This document shows, one piece after another, positions 1 through 10,262 of a stretch of 64,000 bases of DNA. The position numbers were made by a program, and so were the translations under genes. Under the pieces are notes generated by a model. It ran no database searches and was not told where the DNA came from. It was given only the letters and a program-made list of their open reading frames with translations. Every line of letters begins with the position of its first letter. The first letter of the stretch is position 1. This DNA is from Cherax quadricarinatus. Lineage: Eukaryota; Arthropoda; Malacostraca; Decapoda; Parastacidae. The stretch spans positions 53,897,111 through 53,961,110 of the forward strand of contig NC_091292.1 of assembly GCF_038502225.1 (NCBI RefSeq). The letters are read 5' to 3'.

Positions 1-192
1 GACACGATATCAGTGAATCCCTGGCATTTGCCACGCTGTTCGCTCTAGTTGGCTCTCAACTGAACTGGTGTTCCCACAAGGTACTAAGTGGTCCCTGATT
101 TTTTAAATACTGCACACACTGAGTGTTAAGACCATTCTACACTGACCAGGTATCTCAGGCTAGTTGTAGCAAATTTAAAAGCAAGAAAAATA
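1..192 (+). repeat. piggyBac-type repeat, right-end region, left part
   Basis: This stretch is clearly related to 16180-16360, with the same order of words (cccacaaggtactaagtggt, then cacactgagtgttaa, then tgaccaggcatctcag). In both places it leads to a piggyBac-like right end. Here the repeat is cut at about 192 by the RTE-like LINE and resumes at 2531. It starts before the window, so its left end is not visible. Confidence 0.6.
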
Positions 193-2263
193 AATGAGAG
201 CATAGGCAATGGGGTCGAAGAGGTATGGGGTAGGTTTAAAAATGTAGTGTTAGTGTGTTCAGCAGAAGTTTGTGGTTACAGGAAAGTGGGTGCGGGAGGG
301 AAGAGGAGCGATTGGTGGAATGATGATGTGAAGAGAGTAGTAAGGGAGAAAAAGTTAGCATATGAGAAGTTTTTACAAAGTAGAAGTGATGCAAGGAGGG
401 AAGAGTATATGGAGAAAAAGAGAGAGGTTAAGAGAGTGGTGAAGCAATGTAAAAAGAGAGCAAATGAGAGAGTGGGTGAGATGTTATCAACAAATTTTGT
501 TGAAAATAAGAAAAAGTTTTGGAGTGAGATTAACAAGTTAAGAAAGCCTAGAGAACAAATGGATTTCTCAGTTAAAAATAGGAAAGGAGAGTTATTAAAT
601 GGAGAGTTAGAGGTATTGGGAAGATGGAGGGAATATTTTGAGGAATTGTTAAATGTTGATGAAGATAGGGAAGCTGTGATTTCGTGTATAGGGCAAGGAG
701 GAACAACATCTTGTAGGAGTGAGGAAGAGCCAGTTGTGAGTGTGGGGGGAAGTTCGTGAGGCAGTAGGTAAAATGAAAGGGGGTAAGGCAGCCGGGACTG
801 ATGGGATAAAGATAGAAATGTTAAAAGCAGGTGGGGATATAGTTTTGGAGTGGTTGGTGCAATTATTTAATAAATGTATGGAAGAGGGTAAGGTACCTAG
901 GGATTGGCAGAGAGCATGCATAGTTCCTTTGTATAAAGGCAAAGGGGATAAAAGAGAGTGCAAAAATTATAGGGGGATAAGTCTGTTGAGTGTACCTGGT
1001 AAAGTGTATGGTAGAGTTATAATTGAAAGAATTAAGAGTAAGACGGAGAATAGGATAGCAGATCAACAAGGAGGCTTTAGGAAAGGTAGGGGGTGTGTGG
1101 ACCAGGTGTTTACAGTGAAACATATAAGTGAACAGTATTTAGATAAGGCTAAAGAGGTCTTTGTGGCATTTATGGATTTGGAAAAAGTGTATGACAGGGT
1201 GGATAGGGGGGCAATGTGGCAGATGTTGCAGGTGTATGGTGTAGGAGGTAGGTTACTGAAAGCAGTGAAGAGTTTTTACGAGGATAGTGAGGCTCAAGTT
1301 AGAGTATGTAGGAAAGAGGGAAATTATTTCCCAGTAAAAGTAGGCCTTAGACAAGGATGTGTGATGTCACCGCGGTTGTTTAATATATTTATAGATGGGG
1401 TTGTAAGAGAAGTAAATGCGAGAGCCTTGGCAAGAGGCGTGGAGTTAGAAGATAAAGAATCACACATAAAGTGGGAGTTGTCACAGTTGCTCTTTGCTGA
1501 TGACACTGTGCTCTTGGGAGATTCTGAAGAGAAGTTGCAGAGATTGGTGGATGAATTTGGTAGGGTGTGCAAAAGAAGAAAATTGAAAGTGAATACAGGA
1601 AAGAGTAAGGTTATGAGGATAACAAAAAGATTAGGTGATGAAAGATTGGATATCAGATTGGAGGGAGAGAGTATGGAGGAGGTGAATGTATTCAGATATT
1701 TGGAAGTGGACATGTCAGCGGATGGGTCTATGAAAGATGAGGTGAATCATAGAACTGATGAGGGGAAAAGGGTGAGTGGTGCACTTAGGAGTCTGTGGAG
1801 ACAAAGAACTTTGTCCTTGGAGGCAAAGAGGGGAATGTATGAGAGTATAGTTTTACCAACGCTCTTATATGGGTGTGAAGCATGGGTGATGAATGTTGCA
1901 GCGAGGAGAAGGCTGGAGGCAGTGGAGATGTCATGTCTGAGAGCAATGTGTGGTGTGAATATAATGCAGAGAATTCGTAGTTTGGAAGTTAGGAGGAGGT
2001 GCGGGATTACCAAAACTGTTGTCCAGAGGGCTGAGGAAGGGTTGTTGAGGTGGTTCGGACATGTGGAGAGAATGGAGTGAAACAGAATAACTTCAAGAGT
2101 GTATCAGTCTGTAGTGGAAGGAAGGTGGGGTAGGGGTCGGCCTAGGAAAGGTTGGAGAGAGGGGGTAAAGGAGGTTTTGTGTGCGAGGGGCTTGGACTTC
2201 CAGCTGGCATGCGTGAGCGTGTTTGACAGGAGTGAATGGAGACAAATGGTTTTTAATACTTGA
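193..2263 (+). pseudogene. RTE-like reverse transcriptase, broken
   Basis: It would have encoded the ORF2 polyprotein that copies LINE RNA into DNA at the nicked target. The linker (GKRSDWWNDDVKRVV) is read in one frame up to about 735. The reverse transcriptase is read in another frame from about 740, and the shift lies in a run of six G at 735-740. The catalytic box is LLFADDTVLL, with both aspartates present. The motif normally read as DLEKAYDRV is DLEKVYDRV. A TGA at 2078-2080 replaces the residue after RME, and the C-terminal tail then stays open to TGA at 2261-2263 (GRPRKGWREGVKEV). The copy has one frameshift and one nonsense change and is not functional. Confidence 0.85.
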
Positions 2264-2530
2264 CGTGCTGTTGGAGTGTGAGCAAAGTAACATTTATGAA
2301 GGGGTTCAGGGAAACCGGCAGGCCGGACTTGAGTCCTGGAGATGGGAAGTACAGTGCCTGCACTCTGAAGGAGGGGTGTTAATGTTGCAGTTTAAAAACT
2401 GTAGTGTAAAGCACCCTTCTGGCAAGACAGTGATGGAGTGAATGATGGTGAAAGTTTTTCTTTTTCGGGCCACCCTGCCTTGGTGGGAATCGGCCAGTGT
2501 GATAATAAATAAAAATAAAAAAATAAAATG
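193..2530 (+). mobile_element. RTE-like LINE, 5' truncated
   Basis: A non-LTR retrotransposon copy with the linker and reverse transcriptase but no endonuclease, then a 3' UTR ending in an A-rich tail (aataaataaaaataaaaaaa). The same 3' UTR recurs at 2791-2878, 33173-33650 and 55578-55853, so the family is abundant. Placement in the RTE group rests on the reverse transcriptase pattern (YRGISLL, GGFRKGRG, RQGCVMSPRLF, LLFADD, YGCEAWV, RWFGHVERM). The truncated 5' end joins directly to a piggyBac-type repeat end, so this looks like an ordinary 5'-truncated insertion. Confidence 0.85.
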
Positions 2531-2597
2531 CTGATCTACGTTTGGAGCGCTAGCAGTAACAATGCAGATCTACATTTGGACAGTTAGGGGGTTAAAT
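2531..2597 (+). repeat. piggyBac-type right end, distal part
   Basis: This continues the repeat interrupted by the LINE and ends in ggggttaa at the TTAA junction. It aligns with 16356-16426 across the terminal 65 bp. It holds two copies of GATCTAC, in 10-mers starting at 2530 and 2564, exactly 34 bp apart, which matches the other piggyBac-type right ends in the window. Confidence 0.65.
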
Positions 2598-2790
2598 CTC
2601 GAAGATATTTACAATACATACAATACTTTAAGTCATTTTTCCATGCATCAAATTTTTTTTACTTTATCTGACTTATTTTCTTTAATAATATTTGTCAAAA
2701 GCATTTGCGAGGGCACAATGAAATGTGTTGCCATCATTTTTTATGCAACTCTCTTCCAAATGTTGCTGAATCCCTAATGCCTGAAGGGTG

Positions 2791-2878
2791 ATTCAGGGAA
2801 ACCGGCAGGCCGGACTTGAGTCCTGGAGATGGGAAGTACAGTGTCTGCACTCTGAAGGAGGGGTGTTAATGTTGCAGT
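2791..2878 (+). repeat. RTE-like LINE 3' UTR fragment
   Basis: About 90 bp nearly identical to 2309-2393 (gggaaaccggcaggccggac, then gaaggaggggtgttaatgtt). It ends at a TTAA where the MITE beginning at 2883 was inserted. It is an orphan piece of the LINE tail with no coding sequence. Confidence 0.8.
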
Positions 2879-2882
2879 TTAA

Positions 2883-3660
2883 CCTTTTCAGGGTCCCCAG
2901 GCCCTCTCCAAAACTTTTTCTCAGAGTTGCCAAATTTAAAAAAAAAAATTCTTATGAAAAGACAAAGAATCTTTTTCTGATCATAATGACACCAAAAGTA
3001 TGAAATTGATGGAAAACTTATGGAATTATGTTCTCGCGAAGTTAGCGGTCTCAACGATGTTTACGCATCGGCGATTTTGCCCTTTTGAGCCCTATTTTCA
3101 GCCAATTCCAGTGTACTAGTCGACACAAATCATAACTATTTCGCTAGAACTTCATTTTTTCTATCGAATGAGTACAAGAAACCACCCATTTACTGATTTC
3201 AACTATCCAATAAAGTGGTCAGAATTTAGCAATTTTGCCAATTTCACACTAATTTCAAAAGATGCCAATTTCTGTATAGGGTCCAGAATAAACAAGAAAA
3301 GACATTCATGGCACTAAAATAGCAAGTTCTCTGTTCGTTAGTCACATCCTCAGGCCCCTCTTATATTTCTTTGGCTTTCCACTTAGAATTTTTATTCTTA
3401 CAAAAAATAGAAGATTTACTGTTATGCAGACTACTGCATTAGTGTAGAAATGGTATAAATAATATCAGCACACTTGTGAAAGAATATTAGACTCACCTGT
3501 ATTGGACGCTTGGCATGATTTGTTTACTTTTGAACTTTGGGAAAAATCGAACATTTCTGCTACTTTGAGCTCAATTTCAAGGTACTTTTCATTGTAAAAC
3601 CAGTCAAAATCATCTCAATTTCTGTAATATGTCTTCCATTCTATAAAATGAGACCAGGAA
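2883..3660 (+). mobile_element. piggyBac-type MITE, left part (split by CR1 LINE)
   Basis: This begins after TTAA (2879-2882) with CCTTTTCAGGGTCCCCAGGC and follows the left three quarters of the complete MITE at 21784-22855. It breaks at about 3660, in the same place in the MITE where 12758 resumes (aacaataaataccatacgaa). I read 2883-3660, 12758-12832 and 13567-13690 as one MITE split by two later LINE insertions. It is non-coding. Confidence 0.75.
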
Positions 3661-3903
3661 AACAATAATATGTACAACATAATTACATAAGAACATTAGA
3701 AAGGAGGAACACTGCAGGAGGCCTGTTGGCCCATAGTTGGCAGGTCCTTTACAATTCATAAGAACATAAGAAAGGAGGATCACTGCAGCAGGCCTGTTGG
3801 CCCATACTAGGCAGGCCCTTTACAATCCATCCCACTAACAAAACATTTGCCCTATCCAAGAAATAATTTCTGAAAACTCTATCTACTCATTTGCAAGTCC
3901 CAA

Positions 3904-4468
3904 TCAGATCCAACCCCTCTCACTCATGTATTTATCCAACCTAAATTTGAAACTACCCAAAGTCCTAGCCTTAATAACCCAACTAGGTAGACTGTTCCAC
4001 TCATCAACTACCCTATTTCCAAACCAATACTTTCCTATGTCCTTTCTAAATCTAAACTTGTCTAATTTAAATCCATTACTGCTGGTTCTCTCTTGGAGAG
4101 ACATCCTCAAGACCTTATTAATATCCCCTTTATTAATACCCATCTTCCACTTATACACTTCAATCCTGTCTCCCCTCATTCTTCGTCTAACAAGTGAATG
4201 TAATTTAAGAATTTTCAATCTTTCTTCATAAGGAAGATTTCTAATGCTATTTATTAATTTAGTCATCCTACGATGAATGTTTTCTAACGAATTTATGTCC
4301 ATTCTGTAATATGGAGACCAGAACTGAGCTACATAATCTAGGTGAGGCCTTACTAATGATGTATAAAGCTGCAGTATGGCCTCTGGACTTTTGTTGCTTA
4401 CACTTCTTGATATAAATCCCAGTAATCTATTTGCCTTATTACGTACGCTTAGGCATTGCTGTCTTGGT
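3904..4468 (-). pseudogene. CR1 ORF2, C-terminal domain
   Basis: This is the end of the CR1 ORF2 polyprotein, downstream of the reverse transcriptase (LVRPHLDYVAQFW, LENIHRRMTKL, RMRGDRIEVYKW, WFGNRVVDEWNSLP, SFKFRLDKYM). The piggyBac at 4473 separates it from the reverse transcriptase. A frame change near 4440 breaks the join (AYVIRQ in one frame, KANRLLGFIS in the other). The stop codon is at 3904-3906. The portion encoding SFKFRLDKYM also forms the start of the CR1-derived tail of the SINE at 47906-48214. Confidence 0.85.
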
Positions 4469-4576
4469 TTAACCCTTTGTCGTGTTTGGCCGAAAAAATT
4501 CGGTATTGATTACGTGTTTTTGGCGCGTGTCATACTTCGCGCCCCGCGCGGCCAGCTTCCCGTTCTTTAGTTCCAA

Positions 4577-4662
4577 CCAATCACAAGCCTTCCCTGAGTC
4601 TCTTCAGCTAAGTACAGTTCGCTTCTGCCGCCTTCCCATTGGTTGAGAGATCAAAATATAAA
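4577..4662 (+). promoter_or_regulatory. Candidate promoter of piggyBac P1
   Basis: A CCAAT motif lies at 4577-4581, an inverted CCAAT (ATTGG) at 4638-4642, and a TATA-like ATATAAA at 4656-4662. The TATA motif is about 80 bp before the ATG at 4742. The block is more GC-rich than its surroundings. The order and spacing fit a pol II core promoter, but this is motif inspection only. Confidence 0.5.
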
Positions 4663-4741
4663 CACTGGCGGCTTGGCTTCGAACACACACGCATTTTTCC
4701 CTCCACCATTACTAATCTACTCTTGGATTATACATTCTACA

Positions 4742-6890
4742 ATGTCGGTAAGTACTGATTGTTGTGTTTAGTGCTTACATGAATAGTTTAGGCATATTTT
4801 GATATATACCTAAAGTCCGTGTGAAGCATAATATGAGTGTAGCATGCAGTTGAAAAAAGTGCAAGCATTTTAGTCCGAATTATTTCGGTATTGCCCGAGT
4901 TTCCGGGAATGTCCAATTATAGTCAAATAAATATTTATACAAAATTTTCAATTGCATATATGAACTCTGTAGTGGTCTGGATTTATACAGGAGGTTTCTA
5001 TTGTCCTTCCAGTTCCATGAGAGGCTGTTTTATGGGGAGCAGTCGACCAGCAGGTCGAGGTATATCTGCGTTTCTGAAGACAGTGACTCGGAACCAGAGG
5101 TAGACGAACCAGAATTGCTGGATAGTGGTGATGAATACTTGCCACCGCATGCACAGGATGCAGAGATGTCAAGTGATGATGAGGAGGAGGAAGAAAGGAA
5201 ACAAAGGCCAGCCAAAAAGCAGAAAGTAATGAGGAAAAAGAAAAATTTTAGGATTGAGGAATACCCGGATGAGGAAGAGATCCATGAGAATATTGCTCTT
5301 CAAGTTTCATCTCAGTGGACCATAGATGACATTGAAAATGATCCTTTGCCGGCATATGAACATGAAAAGCCTCTTGCAATTAGGTCTCCATATGAGTATT
5401 TTCGTATGTTCGTTACTCCAGCCATGATAGATAACATAGCATATCAAACAAATTTGTATACAAGGCAACAAGACGTAAATAATACTTTTTCAACAGATTC
5501 TGAAGAGATCATGAGGTTCATAGGTATTTTGTTGTTCATGGGTATTGCTCCACTACCATCCCTCGAAGACTATTGGAAAGCTGGTTTTAGGAGCCCACAG
5601 GTTGCAGATAGCATGGCGTCTAAGAGGTTTAGGTACCTTAGAAGTCATATTCATTTCAATGACAACACAAAAAAGGATAATGACAGATTCTACAAAGTAA
5701 GGCCTCTTTACACTGAACTAACTAATGCTTGCTTGAAAATTCCAGCTACACCCAAGCAATCTATTGATGAAGTCATGGTTGGTTTCAAGGGTAAAACTGC
5801 TGGAAACCTAAGGCAGTACATCAAAACAAAACCAGATAAGTGGGGTTTCAAACTTTTTTGTCGTGCAAGTCAAGATGGACTCATACATGATATACTCATG
5901 TATCAAGGCACAACAACTTTTGACACACATCCCATACAGCTGCCACAGGAAGAATCTAAACTTCCAATAAGTACAAAGATTGTTCTGGTACTTGCACAAA
6001 CTATGAACAAGACAAACACATCAGCAATCTATGCTGACAATTTCTTTTCAAGTATGCCTTTGGTCAAGCTACTAAGAGATAAGTATAACTGCAGATACAC
6101 TGGAACAGTACGTGACAATAGATGTGGTAAGCCACATCTGGTGCCTATCAAACAAATGGAAAAAAACAGTGTGGTCAGGGGCATTTTTTGCTTCAACAAC
6201 AATGATGGTGTCCTTGTTGTACGATGGAAGGACACCAAAGTTGTGACTTTAGTGACAACTGATATTGGGGTCGAGCCCATGAGTCTTGTTGAGAGATATA
6301 ACAAGGGTACAAAGAGGAAAGAGAAAATATCGTGCCCTGCAGTCATCAAGAACTATAATGCAAACATGGGAGGTATTGACAAAAGCAACATGTTGGTGCA
6401 TCTCTACAAAACACCAATGAAATCAAAACGTTGGTACATGCGGCTATTTGCCTATATTATTGATCTTGCTGTTGTGAATGCATGGCTGCTTTATTGCCGT
6501 GATTCTCGAGCAATAAAGCAAAAGTGTATGCAACTGAAGTATTTCAGGAATTCTATCTCTGAAATTGCAAGGTCTAAAGGACAAAACCTTAGAGGGAGCA
6601 GCCTAAGAACAACTCCAAGACCTTCACCAACTAATTCACCATGTACTTCCAATGGTGTTGGCGTAGTGAAACCTGGGAGGGGAACACGTACAGAAATGCC
6701 TGATGACAGTGTTAGGAAAGACATTACTCTAATGCACTTCCCAATGGCAGGGCAAAGGCCGTTTACTTGCAAGTATTGCAGCACCTCGAAAAAAACGGTA
6801 ACATCGTCATTCGTCTGTAGTGTATGCAAAGTAAATCTGTGCATAAAGACTGATAGAAATTGTTTCACAGACTTCCATCTTGCCAATTAG
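4742..6890 (+). CDS. piggyBac transposase, probably spliced (P1)
   Basis: A cut-and-paste transposase that excises the element at TTAA and reinserts it. The long frame has no ATG near its 5' end. An ATG-TCG at 4742-4747 is followed at once by a consensus donor (gtaagt), and a pyrimidine-rich acceptor (ctattgtccttccag) ends at 5012. Joining 4742-4747 to 5013-6890 gives an in-frame protein of about 627 residues starting MSFHERLFYGEQ. An acidic N-terminus (SDDEEEEE) precedes the DDE domain. The catalytic aspartates are D254 (SIDEVMVGFKGK), D344 (YADNFFSS) and D458 (GGIDKSNM), spaced much as in known piggyBac enzymes. The C-terminus has a cysteine-rich finger (CKYCSTSKK, CSVCKVNLC). No frameshift or stop is seen, so it could be active. 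The splice is inferred from sequence only. Confidence 0.88.
4748..5012 (+). other. Predicted phase-0 intron in piggyBac P1
   Basis: 265 bp from GT (gtaagtactg) to AG (ctattgtccttccag). It separates a two-codon first exon from the rest of the transposase. Without this splice the ORF would have to start at a non-ATG codon or at the internal ATG near 5165, losing the first ~50 residues. Confidence 0.65.
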
Positions 6891-7309
6891 CAATATAGAA
6901 TCATTGGTCTTCCAAATGAATCTCAGGAATATAGGGATTGAAACTTGCATCACTTTGCAATTTGGCATTGTTGATATTTGCTTCCTTTTTTTATTTTTGT
7001 AACAATTAAAAAATGTTTTGATACAAGTTCCATTTATGTTTTTTATATTGTCTGTTTGTATATTAAATTTAAAAAATTGTTTTGGTGTGTTTTATTAACA
7101 ATTGCAAGTTTGCAACATAAAATTTTTTAATCACTTTGTCGGGGGCGGCCTAATATTTTCGGTCTTCGGAGATTGGCAATTGCTCGAAAACTAACCATCA
7201 GAAATCAATTTATATGGGATCAGTGACCTTGTATTGAGTTACTCTATCCACCATAGGGAGTTCAGTTCGAATTTCAAATTTTCGGACCCCTTGCGTGATG
7301 AAGGGTTAA

Positions 7310-8433
7310 GGTTGCTGCTTACCATAACCCCCAAGTCCTTTTCGCAATCTGTATGGCTAAGTTCTACATTATTTAACTTATAATTGCTAGGGTTATGGAC
7401 ACTCCCGAGCTTCAGAACCTTGCATTTATCTACATTGAACTGCATCTGCCACTTTTCTGACCAAGAATAGAGTTAGTTTAAATCCTCCTGAAGTTCCCTA
7501 ACATCTACATTTGAATCAATTATCCTATCTTTGTGTCATCGGCGAATTTGCTCATATCACTAGTAATTCCCTCATCAAGATCATTGATATATATTATAAA
7601 CAACGGGCCCAAGACTGATCCCTGTGGAACGCCACCTGTTACAGATCCCCACTCAGATTTAACCCCATTTATGGACACTCTCTGCTTCCTGTCTGTGAGC
7701 CATGACTCGATCCATGAGAGCACTTTTCCCCCAATGCCATGAGCTGCCACTTTCTTTAACAGTCTTTGGTGCGGAACTCTATCAAAAGCCTTACTAAAAT
7801 CTAAGTAAATAATATCAAATTCTTTATCGTGGTCAACAGCCTCAAAAGCTTTACTGAAGAAAGTTAATAAATTAGTTAGACAAGACCGGCCTCTTGTGAA
7901 TCCATGCTGAGTATCATTAATCAAGCTATGCTTATCGAGATGGCTTCTTATAATCTCAGCTATAATTGACTCTAGTAATTTGCCTACAATTGAGGTCAGG
8001 CTTATTGGGCAGTAATTTGACGGTAACGACTTGTCCCCTGTTTTAAAAATAGGAATTACATTAGCCATCTTCCACATATCAGACACTACACCTGTTTGAA
8101 GAGATAAATTAAAAATATTAGTTAATGGTTCACAGAGTTCCGTTTTGCATTCCCTAAGAACCCTTGAAAAAACCTCATCAGGACCCGGTGACTTATTTTG
8201 CTTCAGTCAGTCTATCTGCTTCACAACCATTTCACTAGTGACTGTGATGTTACATAATTTATCTTCTGGCCCACTATAAAAATTAATTACTGGAATATTG
8301 TTAGTGTCTTCCTGTGTAAAAACCGAGAGAAAATAATTACTTAAAATCGAGCACATTTCATTCTCTTTGTCAGTAAGATGCCCATAGTTATTTTTAAGGG
8401 GACCTATCTTATCTCTGACTTTTGTTCTATATA
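7310..8433 (-). pseudogene. CR1 ORF2, reverse transcriptase
   Basis: This is the catalytic core of the CR1 polyprotein. From upstream it reads [16 protein letters not shown], then [20 protein letters not shown], then [18 protein letters not shown], then [13 protein letters not shown], then KFADDTKIG. Both aspartates of FADD are kept. Damage seen: a TGA at 8207-8209 within an otherwise continuous frame, a frameshift just after KFADDTKIG (7520s), and a further stop in LQEDLNQLYSW near 7470. The piggyBac cuts it at 7306 and the pogo-type element cuts it at 8434. Confidence 0.85.
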
Positions 8434-8632
8434 CAGTAGGGCCCCACTTATACGGCAGGTTAGGTTCCAGGCTACCGCCGTAAAGCGGAAATCGCCGTAA
8501 AGTGGAACACCCTTTTTTTCCACTTATAAATGCATACAAATACTAGATAATAAGTTTACACTAACATATATTAAGTTAGCATTAGAACTAGGCATCAAAA
8601 AACAATAAAAAAGTACAATACACACATAGTGC

Positions 8633-9040
8633 ACTCATTACTTACCTTAAAATATTTATAGTCTTAATCTAGGGTGAGACAAGTAGTATTTATTGTAAGA
8701 AATCAAGTGTGGTATGTATGGTAGTCAGCCGGGCTACCATACCAGGCCAACCCACCTACACATAATATTCTATGATATTTAAGCATCCCAGAGCGATAAA
8801 ATGCATATAGTTTACTCATTACTTACTTTAAAATATTTGTAGTCTTAATCTAGGGTGAGATGAGTAGCATTTATTGTAAAAAATCAAGTGTGGTATGTAT
8901 GGTAGTCAGCCGGTCTACCATACCAGGCCACCCCACCCACACATACTATTCTATGATATTTAAGCATCCCAGAGTGATAAAATGTATATACAGTTCACTC
9001 ATTACTTACCTTAAAATATTTGTAGTCTTAATGTGGGGTC
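8633..9040. repeat. ~182-bp tandem repeat, about 2.2 copies
   Basis: The unit begins actcattacttacctt at 8633, 8814 and 8997, a period of 181-183 bp. Each full unit includes gtggtatgtatggtagtcag and accataccaggcca. It lies inside pogo-type element H1. Copies differ by a few percent. Confidence 0.85.
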
Positions 9041-9479
9041 AGGAGTAAGTAAATGAGATAAAACGAATAAATGAGAGAGAGAAAGAATGAGTGCATGAGA
9101 GAGGACAGGCCCAGAGTTATGTAAACAAACCAGGCGAAGGTAAGTTTTGTAAACAAACAAAGTGTACACGTCTGGTTTGTGTACAAGTTACAATGTGTAC
9201 AAGTTGTCTCTAAATTGATTCGGTAGAATAAATAAAGAAGAACACTCCCATTCTCATGTAACATCATTTTGAGAAGAAATGATGCTCTGAGTGAAGGCAA
9301 TGGAAATAAGTCACTCTGTTTGACTTTTTTGGGTTATCCTAGGTTCTCTACACATATGCTGTTATGTATGATAATGTATGTAACTGTATTTGTGTATACC
9401 TGAATAAACTTACTTACATACATACGAAAGGAATAATTTTCTACAGTTACCACCAGAAACATATTTTCTCTTATGTTAG

Positions 9480-9945
9480 ATTAGAGAAAATGTTATTCTT
9501 GGCATCACTTGTACAAGTTATCTGGTTACCACATCTCATATTTATGTTTATTTATTCTATTGTGGGGTGTATTTATCATCCTTATATGTTATGTATCATG
9601 TTTATTATATAATTTTGAAAAAAATGTAATGGATGGATTAATGAAAATGTGCATATTAACGTTATATACCACATTTAATGAGACTTGATGATTATTATTA
9701 TAATTATTATTTCTAATATGGCGTCACTTGTGCAAGTCGTCTGCTACCACATCTCATATTTATGTTTATTTATTCTACTGTGGGGTGTATTTATCATCTT
9801 TATATGTTATGCATCGTGTTTATTATATAATTTTGAAAAAATATCATAGATGGATTATTGAAAATGTGTATATCAACGTAATATACGACATTCAATGAGA
9901 CTCGATGATTATTATTATCATTACTAATATGACGTCTGGAGACAT
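9480..9945. repeat. ~225-bp tandem duplication
   Basis: Two copies share acatctcatatttatgttta, then gtggggtgtatttatcat and atgagacttgatgattatta. The first starts near 9490 and the second near 9715. It is in pogo-type element H1, next to the 182-bp array. Confidence 0.8.
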
Positions 9946-10262
9946 AAGTCACTCTTACTGATTTTAATGTGTACCTGCATGCCAGCACAGTATGTAAGTT
10001 TATTTAAGTACAGCTATACATAAGTATAATTACCAGAGTATATATAAAATATGAAATAACTTTAAAAAACACTTAAAATTTTGGAGTTTCCAGACATAAT
10101 GGAGAGACTTAGTGCTTACAGATCTCACAGAGAATGTAAGTAAACCGGGTGGGGCACGGTGACCGTATTAGAAAGTCAGGTGGGGGGAGCCGTATAGCGA
10201 GTTTTGGTCATAATTTGAAATGACCGTATTAGCGGAACGCCGTAAAACGGGGCCCTACTGTA

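Larger units (their letters stand above)
4473..7305 (+). mobile_element. piggyBac transposon, complete (P1)
   Basis: A 2833-bp element with TTAA on both sides (4469-4472 and 7306-7309). Its terminal inverted repeats begin CCCTTTGTCGTGTTTGGCCG on the left and CCCTTCATCACGCAAGGGG on the right (read inward). It lies inside CR1 ORF2, and joining the flanks at a single TTAA restores the reading of the LINE (SSNLNQDS). It carries one uninterrupted transposase gene with upstream CCAAT and TATA motifs. It looks young: there are no stops in the ORF and both ends are present. Confidence 0.92.
8434..10260 (-). mobile_element. pogo-type element H1, non-coding copy
   Basis: 1827 bp flanked by TA (8432-8433 and 10261-10262) inside CR1 ORF2. 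The ends are inverted repeats starting CAGTAGGGCCCC, with repeated words built on ACGGC, TACGG and CCGTA in the first 100 bp. The end at 10260 matches the start of the element at 51886 (CAGTAAGGCCCCGCTTTACG), which goes on to a transposase start. H1 is therefore the same family in reverse orientation. I see no transposase in it. Its interior contains two tandem duplications. Confidence 0.8.

Noticed and set aside
8633..9040. A CRISPR-like repeat array
   Set aside because: Units of 182 bp, just over two copies, no spacer structure, in a eukaryotic transposon.
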